In this document: one piece after another, positions 1-6,271 of the stretch
Layout of the letters: every line of letters starts with the position of its first letter
How positions within the stretch are numbered: position 1 is the stretch's first letter
Assembly: GCA_937967755.1 (NCBI GenBank)
Contig: CALBTA010000184.1
Coordinates: forward strand, 1 to 7,914
Length of the DNA: 7,914 nt
Reading direction: 5' to 3'
DNA from: an uncultured Planctomycetaceae bacterium
GTDB lineage: Bacteria; Planctomycetota; Planctomycetia; Pirellulales; Pirellulaceae
Program-made: the position numbers and the translations under genes
The notes under the pieces: model-generated
The model's input: only the letters and a program-made list of their open reading frames with translations
What the model was told of the DNA's origin: nothing
Databases searched by the model: none

Positions 1-180
1 CGCGTACAACTGTTTCTCGGGGAGTTGCGAGTCAAGACCGTAGAGCCGCCGCGTCGCCTGGCTCTCACCCTCAAGGTCGAACAGATCAGGCACCGCGGTT
101 TGCATGCGAAAGGCCAACTCGTAATTGCGAATCGCACTCTCGATAGCATCATTCGGGCCGGCCATATCCAAGGTGGCTGC
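1..180 (-). pseudogene. Fragment of a DUF1501 family gene, running off the left edge
   Basis: Read on the minus strand from about 180 down to 1, the frame gives a segment with motifs typical of DUF1501 (sulfatase-like secreted proteins common in Planctomycetes). It shows IRNYELAFRMQTAVP (about 132-88), then DLEGESQATRRLYGLD (about 78-31), then SQLPEKQLYA running off the edge. In this family that order (YELAxRMQ, DLSxET, LYGLD) comes shortly before a conserved RCLxARRLVERGVRFV segment, which would lie outside the window. The reading is codon-for-codon antisense to the first 50 or so codons of the speA frame, so only one strand can be the true coding strand here. The family match favours minus. 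No upstream start or N-terminal part of the family is visible to the right, because the sequence there becomes speA. The frame itself stays open on the minus strand to about 1206, but beyond about 180 that is an antisense shadow of speA. The family assignment is from memory of its motifs; I am fairly sure of it. Confidence 0.72.
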
Positions 181-1959
181 ATCGATCTGCCGCAACTGGT
201 CGAAAGCTTGCGGCTGCGGCAACTGGAACTGCCGTTGTTGCTGCGCTTCAACGGCATCTTGAAAGACCGCATCGACGAGTTGCACGACACCTTCGCCGCG
301 GCGATTGAAGAACACGTGTACCAAGGCAGTTACCTGGGTGTGTATCCCATTAAGGTGAATCAGCAGCGGCAAGTGGTCGAGCAGATCGTTGAGCACGGCC
401 GGCAGTACAACGTCGGCCTGGAAGCAGGCAGCAAGCCGGAACTGCTGGCGGTCATCGCCATGACCGATATTGACACTCCGATCATCTGCAACGGGTTCAA
501 GGACGACCAATACATTCATCTGGCGATGCTCGCCCAAAAAATCGGCCGTAGGGTGATTCCCGTCGTCGAACGTTTCAGCGAACTCCAACTGATCTTGAAG
601 CACGCTGAACAAGTCGGCGTCGAACCGAGCATCGGCATGCGCGTGAAACTTGCCGCCCGCGGGGCCGGGCGGTGGCAACTCTCCGGCGGGTTCCGTTCCA
701 AGTTTGGCCTGACGGTCAGCGAAATCCTTCGCGGGTTGGAACTGTTGAAAGGGCGGGGCATGGAACATTGCCTGAACTTGCTGCATTTCCACCTCGGCAG
801 CCAGATCACCAACATCCGCCCGTTTAAGGTCGCCATTGATGAGGCAGCGCACATCTATACCGATTTGCATCGCCGCGGGGCGGGCTTGAAGTACTTGGAT
901 GTGGGCGGCGGGTTGGGCGTCGATTACGACGGTTCGCAGACCAACTTCGAGTCGAGCATGAACTACACGCTCGGCGAGTACGCCCGCGATATCGTCTATC
1001 GGGTGCAATCGGCGTGTGACGACGCCGATGTTCCGCACCCGCACATCATCACCGAGAGCGGCCGTGCCATCGCCGCTTACCACGGTGTATTGGTGATGGG
1101 TGTCTTGGGCGTTTCGCAGCGGGCGGGGAGCGATGGGCAGTCGTTGCCCTCGATGCCAGAGGACGCCGAGCAACCATTGCTCGACCTCAACAACACGCTG
1201 TGCGAGCTAACCGAGCGCAACATCCAAGAAAGCTTTCACGACGCCCAGCGCTCGTTCGAAGTTGCCATGACGTTGTTCGCCGCGGGGCATTTGTCGCTTC
1301 AGCAGCGCGTGCTGGTAGAGGAGTACTACTTCAGTATTTGCTCCCGGATTCAAACCATCACACAAGAAATGGACGAGGCTCCCGAGGAACTTCGCGGGCT
1401 TAACGCCATGCTGGCCGACACGTACTTCTGCAACTTCTCGCTGTTCCAGTCGCTGCCTGACAATTGGGCGATTAAGCAGTTGTTCCCCGTGATGCCGATT
1501 CACCGCTTGAACCAGCGGCCAACGCGCCATGCCGTGCTGGCGGATATCACTTGCGACAGCGACGGCAAGGTCGACCGGTTTGTCGACCACCGCGACGTTG
1601 CAAAAACATTGCCTCTGCACGCGTGGCAAGACGAACCGTACTACCTCGGTGCGTTTCTGGTCGGCGCGTACCAAGAGATACTCGGCGACTTGCACAACTT
1701 GTTCGGCGACACCCATGCCGTTCATGTCGACCTGACGCCCGAGGGCCAGGTGGCCATCGAAACGGTCGTCGGCGGCGAAACCGTCAGCGAAGTGCTCGAC
1801 TACGTGCAATATAATCCCCGCGAGCTCACCAGCCGGCTGGAAGCAGCGGTTGAAGCTGCGGTCCGCAACGGTCTGATCGACGACCGGCAGGCAGGTAAGT
1901 TTGTGAAGTTCTATCGCGAAGCGCTCAACGGCTATACCTATATGGAAGCCGGTAAGTAA
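25..1959 (+). CDS. speA: Biosynthetic arginine decarboxylase (SpeA), abnormal N-terminus
   Basis: PLP-dependent decarboxylase of fold type III that converts arginine to agmatine, the first step of one putrescine/spermidine route; expected to be cytoplasmic. Numbering is from TTG at 25. YPIKVNQ carries the PLP lysine K110; HFHLGSQ starts at H254; GGGLGVDY at 294-301 is the phosphate-binding loop; ESGRA follows; DITCDSDGK holds the substrate-site cysteine C510; the end is GYTYMEAGK. From about residue 53 (IDLPQLVESLRLRQLELP) it aligns over its full length with the E. coli type, and total length is near the usual 630-660. The first ~50 residues do not contain the normal WGxxYFxxNxxGHxxV strand and appear to be an antisense reading of a DUF1501 fragment. 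The frame is also open to base 1, so the start is uncertain: TTG 25 is only the first start-type codon in the window. Either the 5' end is a rearrangement or assembly join, or the gene is truncated. Product identity is very secure; the start is not. Confidence 0.9.
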   Translation: MRVKTVEPPRRLALTLKVEQIRHRGLHAKGQLVIANRTLDSIIRAGHIQGGCIDLPQLVESLRLRQLELPLLLRFNGILKDRIDELHDTFAAAIEEHVYQGSYLGVYPIKVNQQRQVVEQIVEHGRQYNVGLEAGSKPELLAVIAMTDIDTPIICNGFKDDQYIHLAMLAQKIGRRVIPVVERFSELQLILKHAEQVGVEPSIGMRVKLAARGAGRWQLSGGFRSKFGLTVSEILRGLELLKGRGMEHCLNLLHFHLGSQITNIRPFKVAIDEAAHIYTDLHRRGAGLKYLDVGGGLGVDYDGSQTNFESSMNYTLGEYARDIVYRVQSACDDADVPHPHIITESGRAIAAYHGVLVMGVLGVSQRAGSDGQSLPSMPEDAEQPLLDLNNTLCELTERNIQESFHDAQRSFEVAMTLFAAGHLSLQQRVLVEEYYFSICSRIQTITQEMDEAPEELRGLNAMLADTYFCNFSLFQSLPDNWAIKQLFPVMPIHRLNQRPTRHAVLADITCDSDGKVDRFVDHRDVAKTLPLHAWQDEPYYLGAFLVGAYQEILGDLHNLFGDTHAVHVDLTPEGQVAIETVVGGETVSEVLDYVQYNPRELTSRLEAAVEAAVRNGLIDDRQAGKFVKFYREALNGYTYMEAGK

Positions 1960-1980
1960 AGTTGACGTATTGTTTCATAT

Positions 1981-2018
1981 GAATGTCGAATTTCGAACAA
2001 GGAATTTTGAATGATGAA
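1981..2018 (+). repeat. Left arm of inverted repeat flanking the four-helix-bundle gene
   Basis: Bases 1993-2006 (TCGAACAAGGAATT) are an exact inverted match to 2413-2426. Extending inward, 1993-2018 matches the complement of 2401-2426 at 22 of 26 positions. Further out, GAATGTCGAA at 1981-1990 matches the complement of 2422-2431, but the left arm carries an extra TTTCGAA between that block and CAAGGAATT, as if a 7-base piece had been duplicated. The arm contains the ribosome-binding site and start codon of the gene at 2011. Confidence 0.7.
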
Positions 2019-2385
2019 CGAAAAGCAAGCCCGTGAGTTTGATTTGGAAGACCGATTGATTGATTTTGCAGTCCGAATTATGAACATTGTCGATTCGCTG
2101 CCGAAGAGCCGCAACGGAAATCATGTTGCCGGACAGATCCTGAGGAGCGGCACGTCGCCTGCCCCTAACTACGGAGAGGCACAGAGCGCTGAATCACGCA
2201 AAGACTTTATTCACAAGATGAAGATTTCGCTGAAAGAGTTGCGTGAAACACATATTTGGCTGCGCATTTGCCAACGAAAGCCGCTCATCGAACCGCCCAC
2301 GCGTCTTGATCCGATCATCGCGGAGTGCGATGAACTGATTTCAATCTTTGTGGCCAGCATCAAGACGGCCCGAAGCAATAGCTAG
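2011..2385 (+). CDS. Four-helix-bundle protein (23S rRNA intervening-sequence protein family)
   Basis: A 124-residue, mostly helical protein of the family known as four helix bundle or 23S rRNA-IVP (S23) proteins. Visible family marks are the opening DLEDRLIDFAVRIMNIV helix, then GNHVAGQILRSGTSPAPNYGEA (residues about 31-52), ESRKDFIHKMKISLKELRET (about 56-75) and a charged final helix. Length is typical. The molecular role is not known for most members; some are encoded in rRNA intervening sequences, others stand alone like this one. There is no rRNA around it. ATG 2011 is supported by AAGGAA at 1999-2004; ATG 2014 is the alternative. G+C is about 51 % over 2041-2340 by hand count, below the adjoining genes, and the gene is enclosed by an inverted repeat, so it looks like a mobile or acquired cassette rather than part of an operon with speA. 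The family call is strong; the function is unknown. Confidence 0.88.
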   Translation: MMNEKQAREFDLEDRLIDFAVRIMNIVDSLPKSRNGNHVAGQILRSGTSPAPNYGEAQSAESRKDFIHKMKISLKELRETHIWLRICQRKPLIEPPTRLDPIIAECDELISIFVASIKTARSNS

Positions 2386-2400
2386 ACTAGGAACCTTCAC

Positions 2401-2431
2401 TTCGCCATTCGTAATTCCTTGTTCGACATTC
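2401..2431 (-). repeat. Right arm of inverted repeat flanking the four-helix-bundle gene
   Basis: The complement of this stretch reads GAATGTCGAACAAGGAATT followed by ACGAATGGCGAA, pairing with the left arm at 1981-2018. It begins 15 bases after the stop codon at 2385 and ends before the next gene. The symmetry puts the whole coding sequence except its stop-proximal spacer between the two arms. The arms could base-pair in a transcript, or mark the ends of a transposed unit. No target-site duplication is evident to me. Confidence 0.7.
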
Positions 2432-2483
2432 GTCAATCAAGCGGATTTCCGCGTTGCCCCTCGAGCAAATTGCCAATCCCACA

Positions 2484-3590
2484 ATGCCCAACCACGAAAT
2501 CGACATCTCCGCCTGCCGCGCGCGTCAGCAACGCCTGATCGAAGTGATGCAGCAGCAGAACCTCGACCTGATCATCGTCACACAAAATGCACACGTGCAA
2601 TACCTGGCCGGTCCGCGATACGCTTGGACGTTTCAACCCGCGGCGGCGCTGACCGCCGATGGCATGTTGGCACTCGTCGCACCGAACAAGCCGCCGGAGA
2701 TCGCCGCGGCGAATGAAGTGCTGACTTACGAGGCGCAATGGCACAGCACGATGCGCAACGATCAACGCGAAGCATCTTGCGATGCCCTAACGGGCTGGCT
2801 GATAGGGCAATCGAATGTGAAACGCCTTGGGGTTGAGTTTTCATCGTTCCCAGTGTTCCTTTCCCAGCAGACCGACGCGGAATTGGTCGATATTGAACCG
2901 GAACTATATCGCCTGCGACGACGCAAAGATCCTGACGAGTTAGAGCGAATCAAAAAGGCGATCGCTGGCACGGCGCGGATGTACGAACTGGCTCGGCAGA
3001 TCATCGAACCCGGCATCAACGAACTGGAAGTCTTCAACCAACTGCAAGCCGCGGCTGTGAACGAGTTTGGCGAGATGCTGACCGGCACGGGCAACGATTA
3101 CCAGTGCGGCGCACGAGGCGGGCCGCCGCGCGATCGCGTCGCGGTCGACGGAGAACTTTACATCCTCGATCTTGGCCCGGCCTTTCGCGGCTACTTCGCA
3201 GACAACGCCCGCACCATCGCCGTGAACAAGAAGCCCACCGATGCACAACAGCAAGCGTGGGAGCAAGTCATGAAAGTCTTCACCCATCTCGAAGCGGCTG
3301 TGAAGCCCGGCAAGAGTTGCAAAGAACTCTTCGACGAAGCGCAGGCGATTCTGGACGAATCCCCTGTCGGGGTATTCAACCACCACCTTGGCCACGGCAT
3401 CGGGCTGTTCCCTCACGAAGCCCCACACTTGAACCCTAATTGGGACGACTCGTTCGAAGTCGGTGACGTCTTCACCGCCGAACCGGGACTGTACGCGGAC
3501 GAACTAAACGTCGGCATGCGTATCGAAAACGACTACGTGGTCACGGAAAGCGGCATCGAATTGCTGACCGATTTTCCGCTGGAGCTGTGA
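2484..3590 (+). CDS. M24 family metallopeptidase, Xaa-Pro aminopeptidase type
   Basis: Pita-bread-fold dinuclear metallopeptidase predicted to remove N-terminal residues preceding proline, or to act on Xaa-Pro dipeptides; cytoplasmic, as no signal peptide is seen. From ATG 2484 it has 368 residues: a creatinase-like N-terminal domain (about 1-150, with VQYLAGPRYAW) and a catalytic domain (about 155-368). All five metal ligands are present: D229 in ILDLGP, D240 in FADNART, H304 in GHGIGLFPHE, E333 in TAEPGLY and E348 in MRIENDYV. The frame is open further up to TTG 2454, but those 10 residues look non-native and lie just after the inverted repeat. ATG 2484 starts where family homology is expected, although no clear Shine-Dalgarno sequence precedes it. 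Whether it is an aminopeptidase P or a prolidase cannot be settled from motifs, so no symbol is given. It converges on accD across the repeat-bearing spacer. Confidence 0.9.
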   Translation: MPNHEIDISACRARQQRLIEVMQQQNLDLIIVTQNAHVQYLAGPRYAWTFQPAAALTADGMLALVAPNKPPEIAAANEVLTYEAQWHSTMRNDQREASCDALTGWLIGQSNVKRLGVEFSSFPVFLSQQTDAELVDIEPELYRLRRRKDPDELERIKKAIAGTARMYELARQIIEPGINELEVFNQLQAAAVNEFGEMLTGTGNDYQCGARGGPPRDRVAVDGELYILDLGPAFRGYFADNARTIAVNKKPTDAQQQAWEQVMKVFTHLEAAVKPGKSCKELFDEAQAILDESPVGVFNHHLGHGIGLFPHEAPHLNPNWDDSFEVGDVFTAEPGLYADELNVGMRIENDYVVTESGIELLTDFPLEL

Positions 3591-3617
3591 TGAGTAGGAC
3601 GGATTTGCAGCCCGTCC
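3591..3617 (+). repeat. REP-like hairpin, copy 1
   Basis: TGAGTAGGACGG, then ATTTGCAG, then CCCGTCC. Bases 3597-3602 pair with 3612-3617 (GGACGG/CCGTCC, 6 bp) around a 9-base loop. It starts directly at the end of the M24 peptidase gene. It resembles the complement of 3693-3719 at 18 of 27 positions, including a compensated stem pair. It could also help end transcription, but no T-run follows. Confidence 0.6.
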
Positions 3618-3620
3618 ACA

Positions 3621-3636
3621 ACGTCGCTTGCGACGT
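3621..3636. other. Perfect 7-bp palindromic hairpin between convergent genes
   Basis: ACGTCGC at 3621-3627 is followed by TT and then GCGACGT at 3630-3636, giving a 7-bp stem, or 6 bp with a four-base loop. It lies 3 bases after REP-like copy 1. Without a T-tract on either side, a classical terminator is not supported. A structural role at the end of the convergent transcripts is possible. Confidence 0.4.
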
Positions 3637-3692
3637 ACCCGCGGAACATTGGTTCAACCGGTAAAGTGGCGGACACGCTGGAACTTGCACAT

Positions 3693-3719
3693 CGTCGGGT
3701 TACAAACCCGACTTACCAA
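3693..3719 (-). repeat. REP-like hairpin, copy 2 (inverted relative to copy 1)
   Basis: GTCGGGTT at 3694-3701 pairs perfectly with AACCCGAC at 3705-3712 (8 bp, loop ACA). Read on the minus strand it begins TTGGTAAGTCGGGTTTG and follows the same pattern as copy 1. It ends 9 bases before the accD stop codon. The two copies face each other about 75 bases apart, like the paired REP units of other bacteria. Confidence 0.6.
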
Positions 3720-3728
3720 GTGCGTTCA

Positions 3729-4568
3729 TCACCACGACGATGAGCAATAATCAATCGTCCGCGCGATTTCCGATTTCAGCTTGTCGCGCGGGACGATGCG
3801 GTCGATGAAGCCGTGTTCCAGCAGGAACTCGCTGGTCTGAAAGCCTTTGGGCAGTTCGATGCGGATGGTCGCTTTAATCGTTCGCGGGCCGGCGAAGCCG
3901 ATCAGGGCTTTCGGCTCGGCGAAGACCACATCGCCCAGCGACGCGAAACTGGCGGCGACGCCCCCCATCGTCGGGTTGGTCAACACGGAAATGAACAACC
4001 CGCCCGCGTCGTCGTGCCGGGCGAGCGCGGCGGAAACTTTCGCCATCTGCATCAGCGACAAAATGCCTTCGTGCATTCTCGCCCCGCCACCGGAGCCGCT
4101 GATGATGATCAGCGGCAAATTGCCTTCGGTCGCCCGTTCGATCAAACGGGTCAGCCGTTCGCCGACGACACTGCCCATGCTGCCCATAAAAAACGCCGAA
4201 TCTGTCACGCCAATCGCTACCCGGCGGGCCCGAATCATGCCGGTTCCGGTAATGGCCGCATCCGAGATGCCCAGCTTCTTCTGCTCGGAAACCAGCTTGT
4301 CCGGGTAGGGCCGCTTGTCAACGAACTCCAACGGGTCGGTCGGCTCGACAAGGGCGTCCCACTCTTCGAATGTTCCCTCGTCCAGGACCTGCTCGATGCG
4401 ATCCTTGGCTGAAACGTACCAGTGGTAGCCGCACTCGGGGCAAACCGATTGCCGCCGTTGGGCTTCCTTGATGAAGATCGCATTGCTGCAACCAGGGCAG
4501 CGCTGCCACAAACCTTCAGGCACGCCGCGTTTGACGGGCTTGGTGGATGAATCGTTGTTTTCAGACAT
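3729..4568 (-). CDS. accD: Acetyl-CoA carboxylase carboxyltransferase subunit beta
   Basis: Beta subunit of the carboxyltransferase half of acetyl-CoA carboxylase; with AccA it transfers carboxyl from biotin (on AccB) to acetyl-CoA to make malonyl-CoA for fatty-acid synthesis in the cytoplasm. The 279 residues are a little shorter than the E. coli protein. An N-terminal four-cysteine zinc ribbon is complete (C24-x2-C27 and C43-x2-C46). The crotonase-like core shows [12 protein letters not shown] (157-168), which forms part of the active-site oxyanion region, then [18 protein letters not shown] (196-213) and GFAGPRTI (224-231). It starts at the ATG complementary to 4566-4568; no Shine-Dalgarno sequence is visible and a -10-like hexamer lies only 6 bases upstream. 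The next gene upstream on the same strand ends 56 bases away, so it may be read both from the rpe side and from its own promoter. No accA is in the window. Identification is very secure. Confidence 0.96.
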   Translation of the reverse strand: MSENNDSSTKPVKRGVPEGLWQRCPGCSNAIFIKEAQRRQSVCPECGYHWYVSAKDRIEQVLDEGTFEEWDALVEPTDPLEFVDKRPYPDKLVSEQKKLGISDAAITGTGMIRARRVAIGVTDSAFFMGSMGSVVGERLTRLIERATEGNLPLIIISGSGGGARMHEGILSLMQMAKVSAALARHDDAGGLFISVLTNPTMGGVAASFASLGDVVFAEPKALIGFAGPRTIKATIRIELPKGFQTSEFLLEHGFIDRIVPRDKLKSEIARTIDYCSSSW

Positions 4569-4574
4569 GGGCCT

Positions 4575-4602
4575 ATTGTAGCCTGACGGCGCGGAAAGTC
4601 AG
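4575..4602 (-). promoter_or_regulatory. Candidate accD promoter, predicted leaderless
   Basis: On the minus strand, CTGACT (4602-4597) stands 16 bases before TACAAT (4580-4575). This is 4 of 6 and 5 of 6 matches to the sigma-70 type -35 and -10. The accD ATG begins 6 bases after the -10, so initiation at the normal distance would fall on or next to the A of the ATG. That fits with the missing Shine-Dalgarno sequence. Confidence 0.4.
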
Positions 4603-4624
4603 AGGTCGGTTGCCGCGACCGCGA

Positions 4625-5191
4625 TCAGGCCGTGACCTTCGTTTCAATCAGTTCCCAACTGCCGCAATCGCTTTCGGCCGCCCAGAGGTTGCCGATTTCC
4701 TCATCGGTCAATACCGACCGCACCAAGCTGCAAAGCGGTTGCGGAGCGACCAGCGCGACGACCGACCCGTCGCCGTTCTTGGCGACCTTCTTCAGCGAAG
4801 AAGCGATTCGCGAAGTTGCCTCTGCCAGCGTTTCCCCCTCTGGCGGGCAGACCGTTTCGGGCTGCTCCTGCCATTTCCTATAAACCTTCTTCTGCGTTTG
4901 CCGAACATCCTCGATCAGCTTGCCCTGCCAGAGGCCCATGTTGATGTTCTGCAACTTGTCGAGCCGTTTCGTCTTCGTTCCCTTGGCGACGGCGATGGCG
5001 TCGGCCGTTTGCTGCGACGCCTGATCAGGCGAGGAGTAGACGACCGAAATGGGTAGCGGCGCAAGCTCCTCGACCATCCGCGCCACCTGCCCGGCCCCGT
5101 TGTGGCAGAGCGGAATATCCAGCGTACCAGCGATGCGACCCTGCTCGTCGTAGTCGGTTGAGCCTGTGCGTATCAGTGCGATTTGTGTCAT
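4625..5191 (-). CDS. Histidine-phosphatase-fold protein lacking catalytic residues (predicted pseudoenzyme)
   Basis: The 188 residues follow the phosphoglycerate-mutase/histidine-phosphatase pattern in order: IALIRTGSTDYDEQGRIAG (4-22), DIPLCHNGAGQVARM (25-39), VYSSPDQASQQTADAI (51-66), LQNINMGLWQGKLIED (80-95), PPEGETLAEATSRI (116-129) and VVALVAPQPLCSLVRSVL (144-161). The catalytic RHG is RTG (T9 in place of the phosphorylated His). The proton-donor Glu of L-x-E-x-x-x-G-x-W is N82. The phosphate-binding Arg of the SxxxRAxQTA segment is A58. The second catalytic His is P150. Only R8 of the core remains. So the fold is expected but phosphatase activity is not; a binding or regulatory role is inference. 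The ATG at 5191 matches where family homology begins. An in-frame ATG at 5215 would overlap the rpe stop as ATGA and add eight residues, so coupling to rpe is possible. The reading frame is intact, so this is not simple decay. Confidence 0.85.
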   Translation of the reverse strand: MTQIALIRTGSTDYDEQGRIAGTLDIPLCHNGAGQVARMVEELAPLPISVVYSSPDQASQQTADAIAVAKGTKTKRLDKLQNINMGLWQGKLIEDVRQTQKKVYRKWQEQPETVCPPEGETLAEATSRIASSLKKVAKNGDGSVVALVAPQPLCSLVRSVLTDEEIGNLWAAESDCGSWELIETKVTA

Positions 5192-5211
5192 TGAACTTCG
5201 CTTGTTTGAAA

Positions 5212-5922
5212 TCATGATGCCGCGCGGGTTGCCAACTCTCTTAGCTGGCCAACCGCTGCGCGGTAGTCTTCCGCTTTGAAAATCGCCGAACCGGCAACGA
5301 ACCAATCCGCGCCGGCCTCGGCACAGCGGGCAACCGTTTCGGCGTTCACGCCCCCGTCAACTTCAAGCACGACGCCATCGCCTAAGCGCTGTCGCAGGGA
5401 TTCAAGTTTTTCCAGCGCAACGGGGTTAAACTGCTGGCCACCAAACCCGGCGTTGACGCTCATCACCAGCACCAGGTCGCAAACATCCAGGCAATCATCA
5501 AGCGACTCCAGCGGCGTATCAGGGTTTAGCGCGATCCCAGCCGCGACCTCGCGCTGCCGAATTGATTGCAGCAACTCGCGCGGATTGTCCGTCGCCTCGA
5601 TGTGAACGGTGATCACATCCGCCCCGGCGTCCGCAAACGCACCGACGTATTTTTCCGGGTTCGCAATCATCAGATGGACGTCAAGCGGCAAGTCCGACAA
5701 CTCGCGAAACGCCGCGACGATCGGCATCCCGTACGTCAAGTTTGGCACGAACACTCCGTCCATCACATCCAAGTGCAGCCCCGGCACGCCAGCGGCGGTC
5801 AACTGTTCCACTTCCCGCTGCAAGTTGCCAAAGTCGCACAGCAACAGCGACGGCAGAATCGCCGGCGATGCCGCGTGCAAGCGGCTAAACTGCTGCTGGG
5901 GTGAAAGGCGGAATGCGTTCAT
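5212..5922 (-). CDS. rpe: Ribulose-phosphate 3-epimerase
   Basis: TIM-barrel enzyme that interconverts ribulose 5-phosphate and xylulose 5-phosphate in the pentose-phosphate pathway (cytoplasm). The 236 residues include an N-terminal extension of roughly 15 residues over the E. coli enzyme. Visible family features are ILPSLLLCDF (22-31), HLDVMDGVFVPNLTYG (50-65) with metal ligand H50 and catalytic/metal D52, DVHLMI (81-86) with ligand H83, LNPDTPLE (132-139), MSVNAGFGGQQF (154-165) forming the phosphate-side loop, and VDGGVN (188-193) with catalytic/metal D189, then VAGSAIF (209-215). All key residues are present; the loop has NAGFGG where NPGFGG is usual. ATG at 5922 is the only in-frame ATG before the barrel begins, and no Shine-Dalgarno sequence is evident. 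The gene after it starts 20 bases downstream, or overlaps by 4 with the alternative start. Upstream is a 349-base gap to scpB. Confidence 0.95.
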   Translation of the reverse strand: MNAFRLSPQQQFSRLHAASPAILPSLLLCDFGNLQREVEQLTAAGVPGLHLDVMDGVFVPNLTYGMPIVAAFRELSDLPLDVHLMIANPEKYVGAFADAGADVITVHIEATDNPRELLQSIRQREVAAGIALNPDTPLESLDDCLDVCDLVLVMSVNAGFGGQQFNPVALEKLESLRQRLGDGVVLEVDGGVNAETVARCAEAGADWFVAGSAIFKAEDYRAAVGQLRELATRAAS

Positions 5923-6271
5923 GAAACAAGTCGCTGCCGCGGGATGCTAGCAATCAGTGGGGTGGAAATGCAGCTACCAGCGGGAAGCGTGGGGAATGCA
6001 AGGAGACGGCGAATGGTCTCAGGTTGCCGAGCGGGAGTCTTGCTGAACGTGCAAGATGATCCCGGCATACAAAGAGTGCGAACGAACCAAATAGGCAACG
6101 GTCGGGGTGAAGGGAGTTGGCGAAACGGAACTCAGCGAACGGTTCGCTTGTCTCCGCCGCAAACGTGTGATTCTACCACTCGCAACCCACGCCGTCTGCC
6201 CTCGTTTCGAACCACCTCTCGCGTGGTCCGGCCAATCGCCGGTGTTAGCTAACTTGTTTGTGGAAAAAGAC
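5923..6271. other. 349-nt gap between scpB and rpe with no gene recognised
   Basis: Small open frames here have no recognisable content. What can be seen is structural: a hairpin TCTTGC/GCAAGA (6038-6043 with 6051-6056), the near-palindrome AGCGAAC-G-GTTCGCT (6134-6148), CCGGC/GCCGG (6228-6232 with 6238-6242) and the 10-base palindrome GTTAGCTAAC (6244-6253). On the minus strand a TAGAAT (6175-6170) could be a -10 for rpe, but its -35 is poor (3 of 6), and it would give a leader of about 240 bases. A T-run just after the scpB stop is not preceded by a stem. I checked for a tRNA T-arm near 6200 and did not find a valid stem. Confidence 0.5.

Noticed and set aside
181..1206. Minus-strand frame open for more than 1000 bases opposite speA
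   Set aside because: It is codon-aligned antisense to a clearly homologous speA. It stays open because speA here uses no TTA, CTA or TCA codons. Only the part left of about 180 resembles a protein family.
1207..1809. 200-codon minus-strand open frame inside speA
   Set aside because: Codon-aligned antisense shadow of the conserved C-terminal part of SpeA; no family resemblance.
1962..1990. TTGACG as a -35 for the four-helix-bundle gene
   Set aside because: No acceptable -10 hexamer lies 15-19 bases downstream.
2454..2483. TTG start adding ten residues to the M24 peptidase
   Set aside because: The added residues derive from sequence just after the inverted repeat and do not look like the family N-terminus; ATG 2484 is the simpler start.
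3813..4412. 199-codon plus-strand open frame opposite accD
   Set aside because: Antisense to a full-length, motif-complete accD; no recognisable domain.
6180..6215. Minus-strand GGTTCGAAA resembling a tRNA T-arm
   Set aside because: The flanking bases do not form a T-stem, and no acceptor or anticodon arm fits around it.
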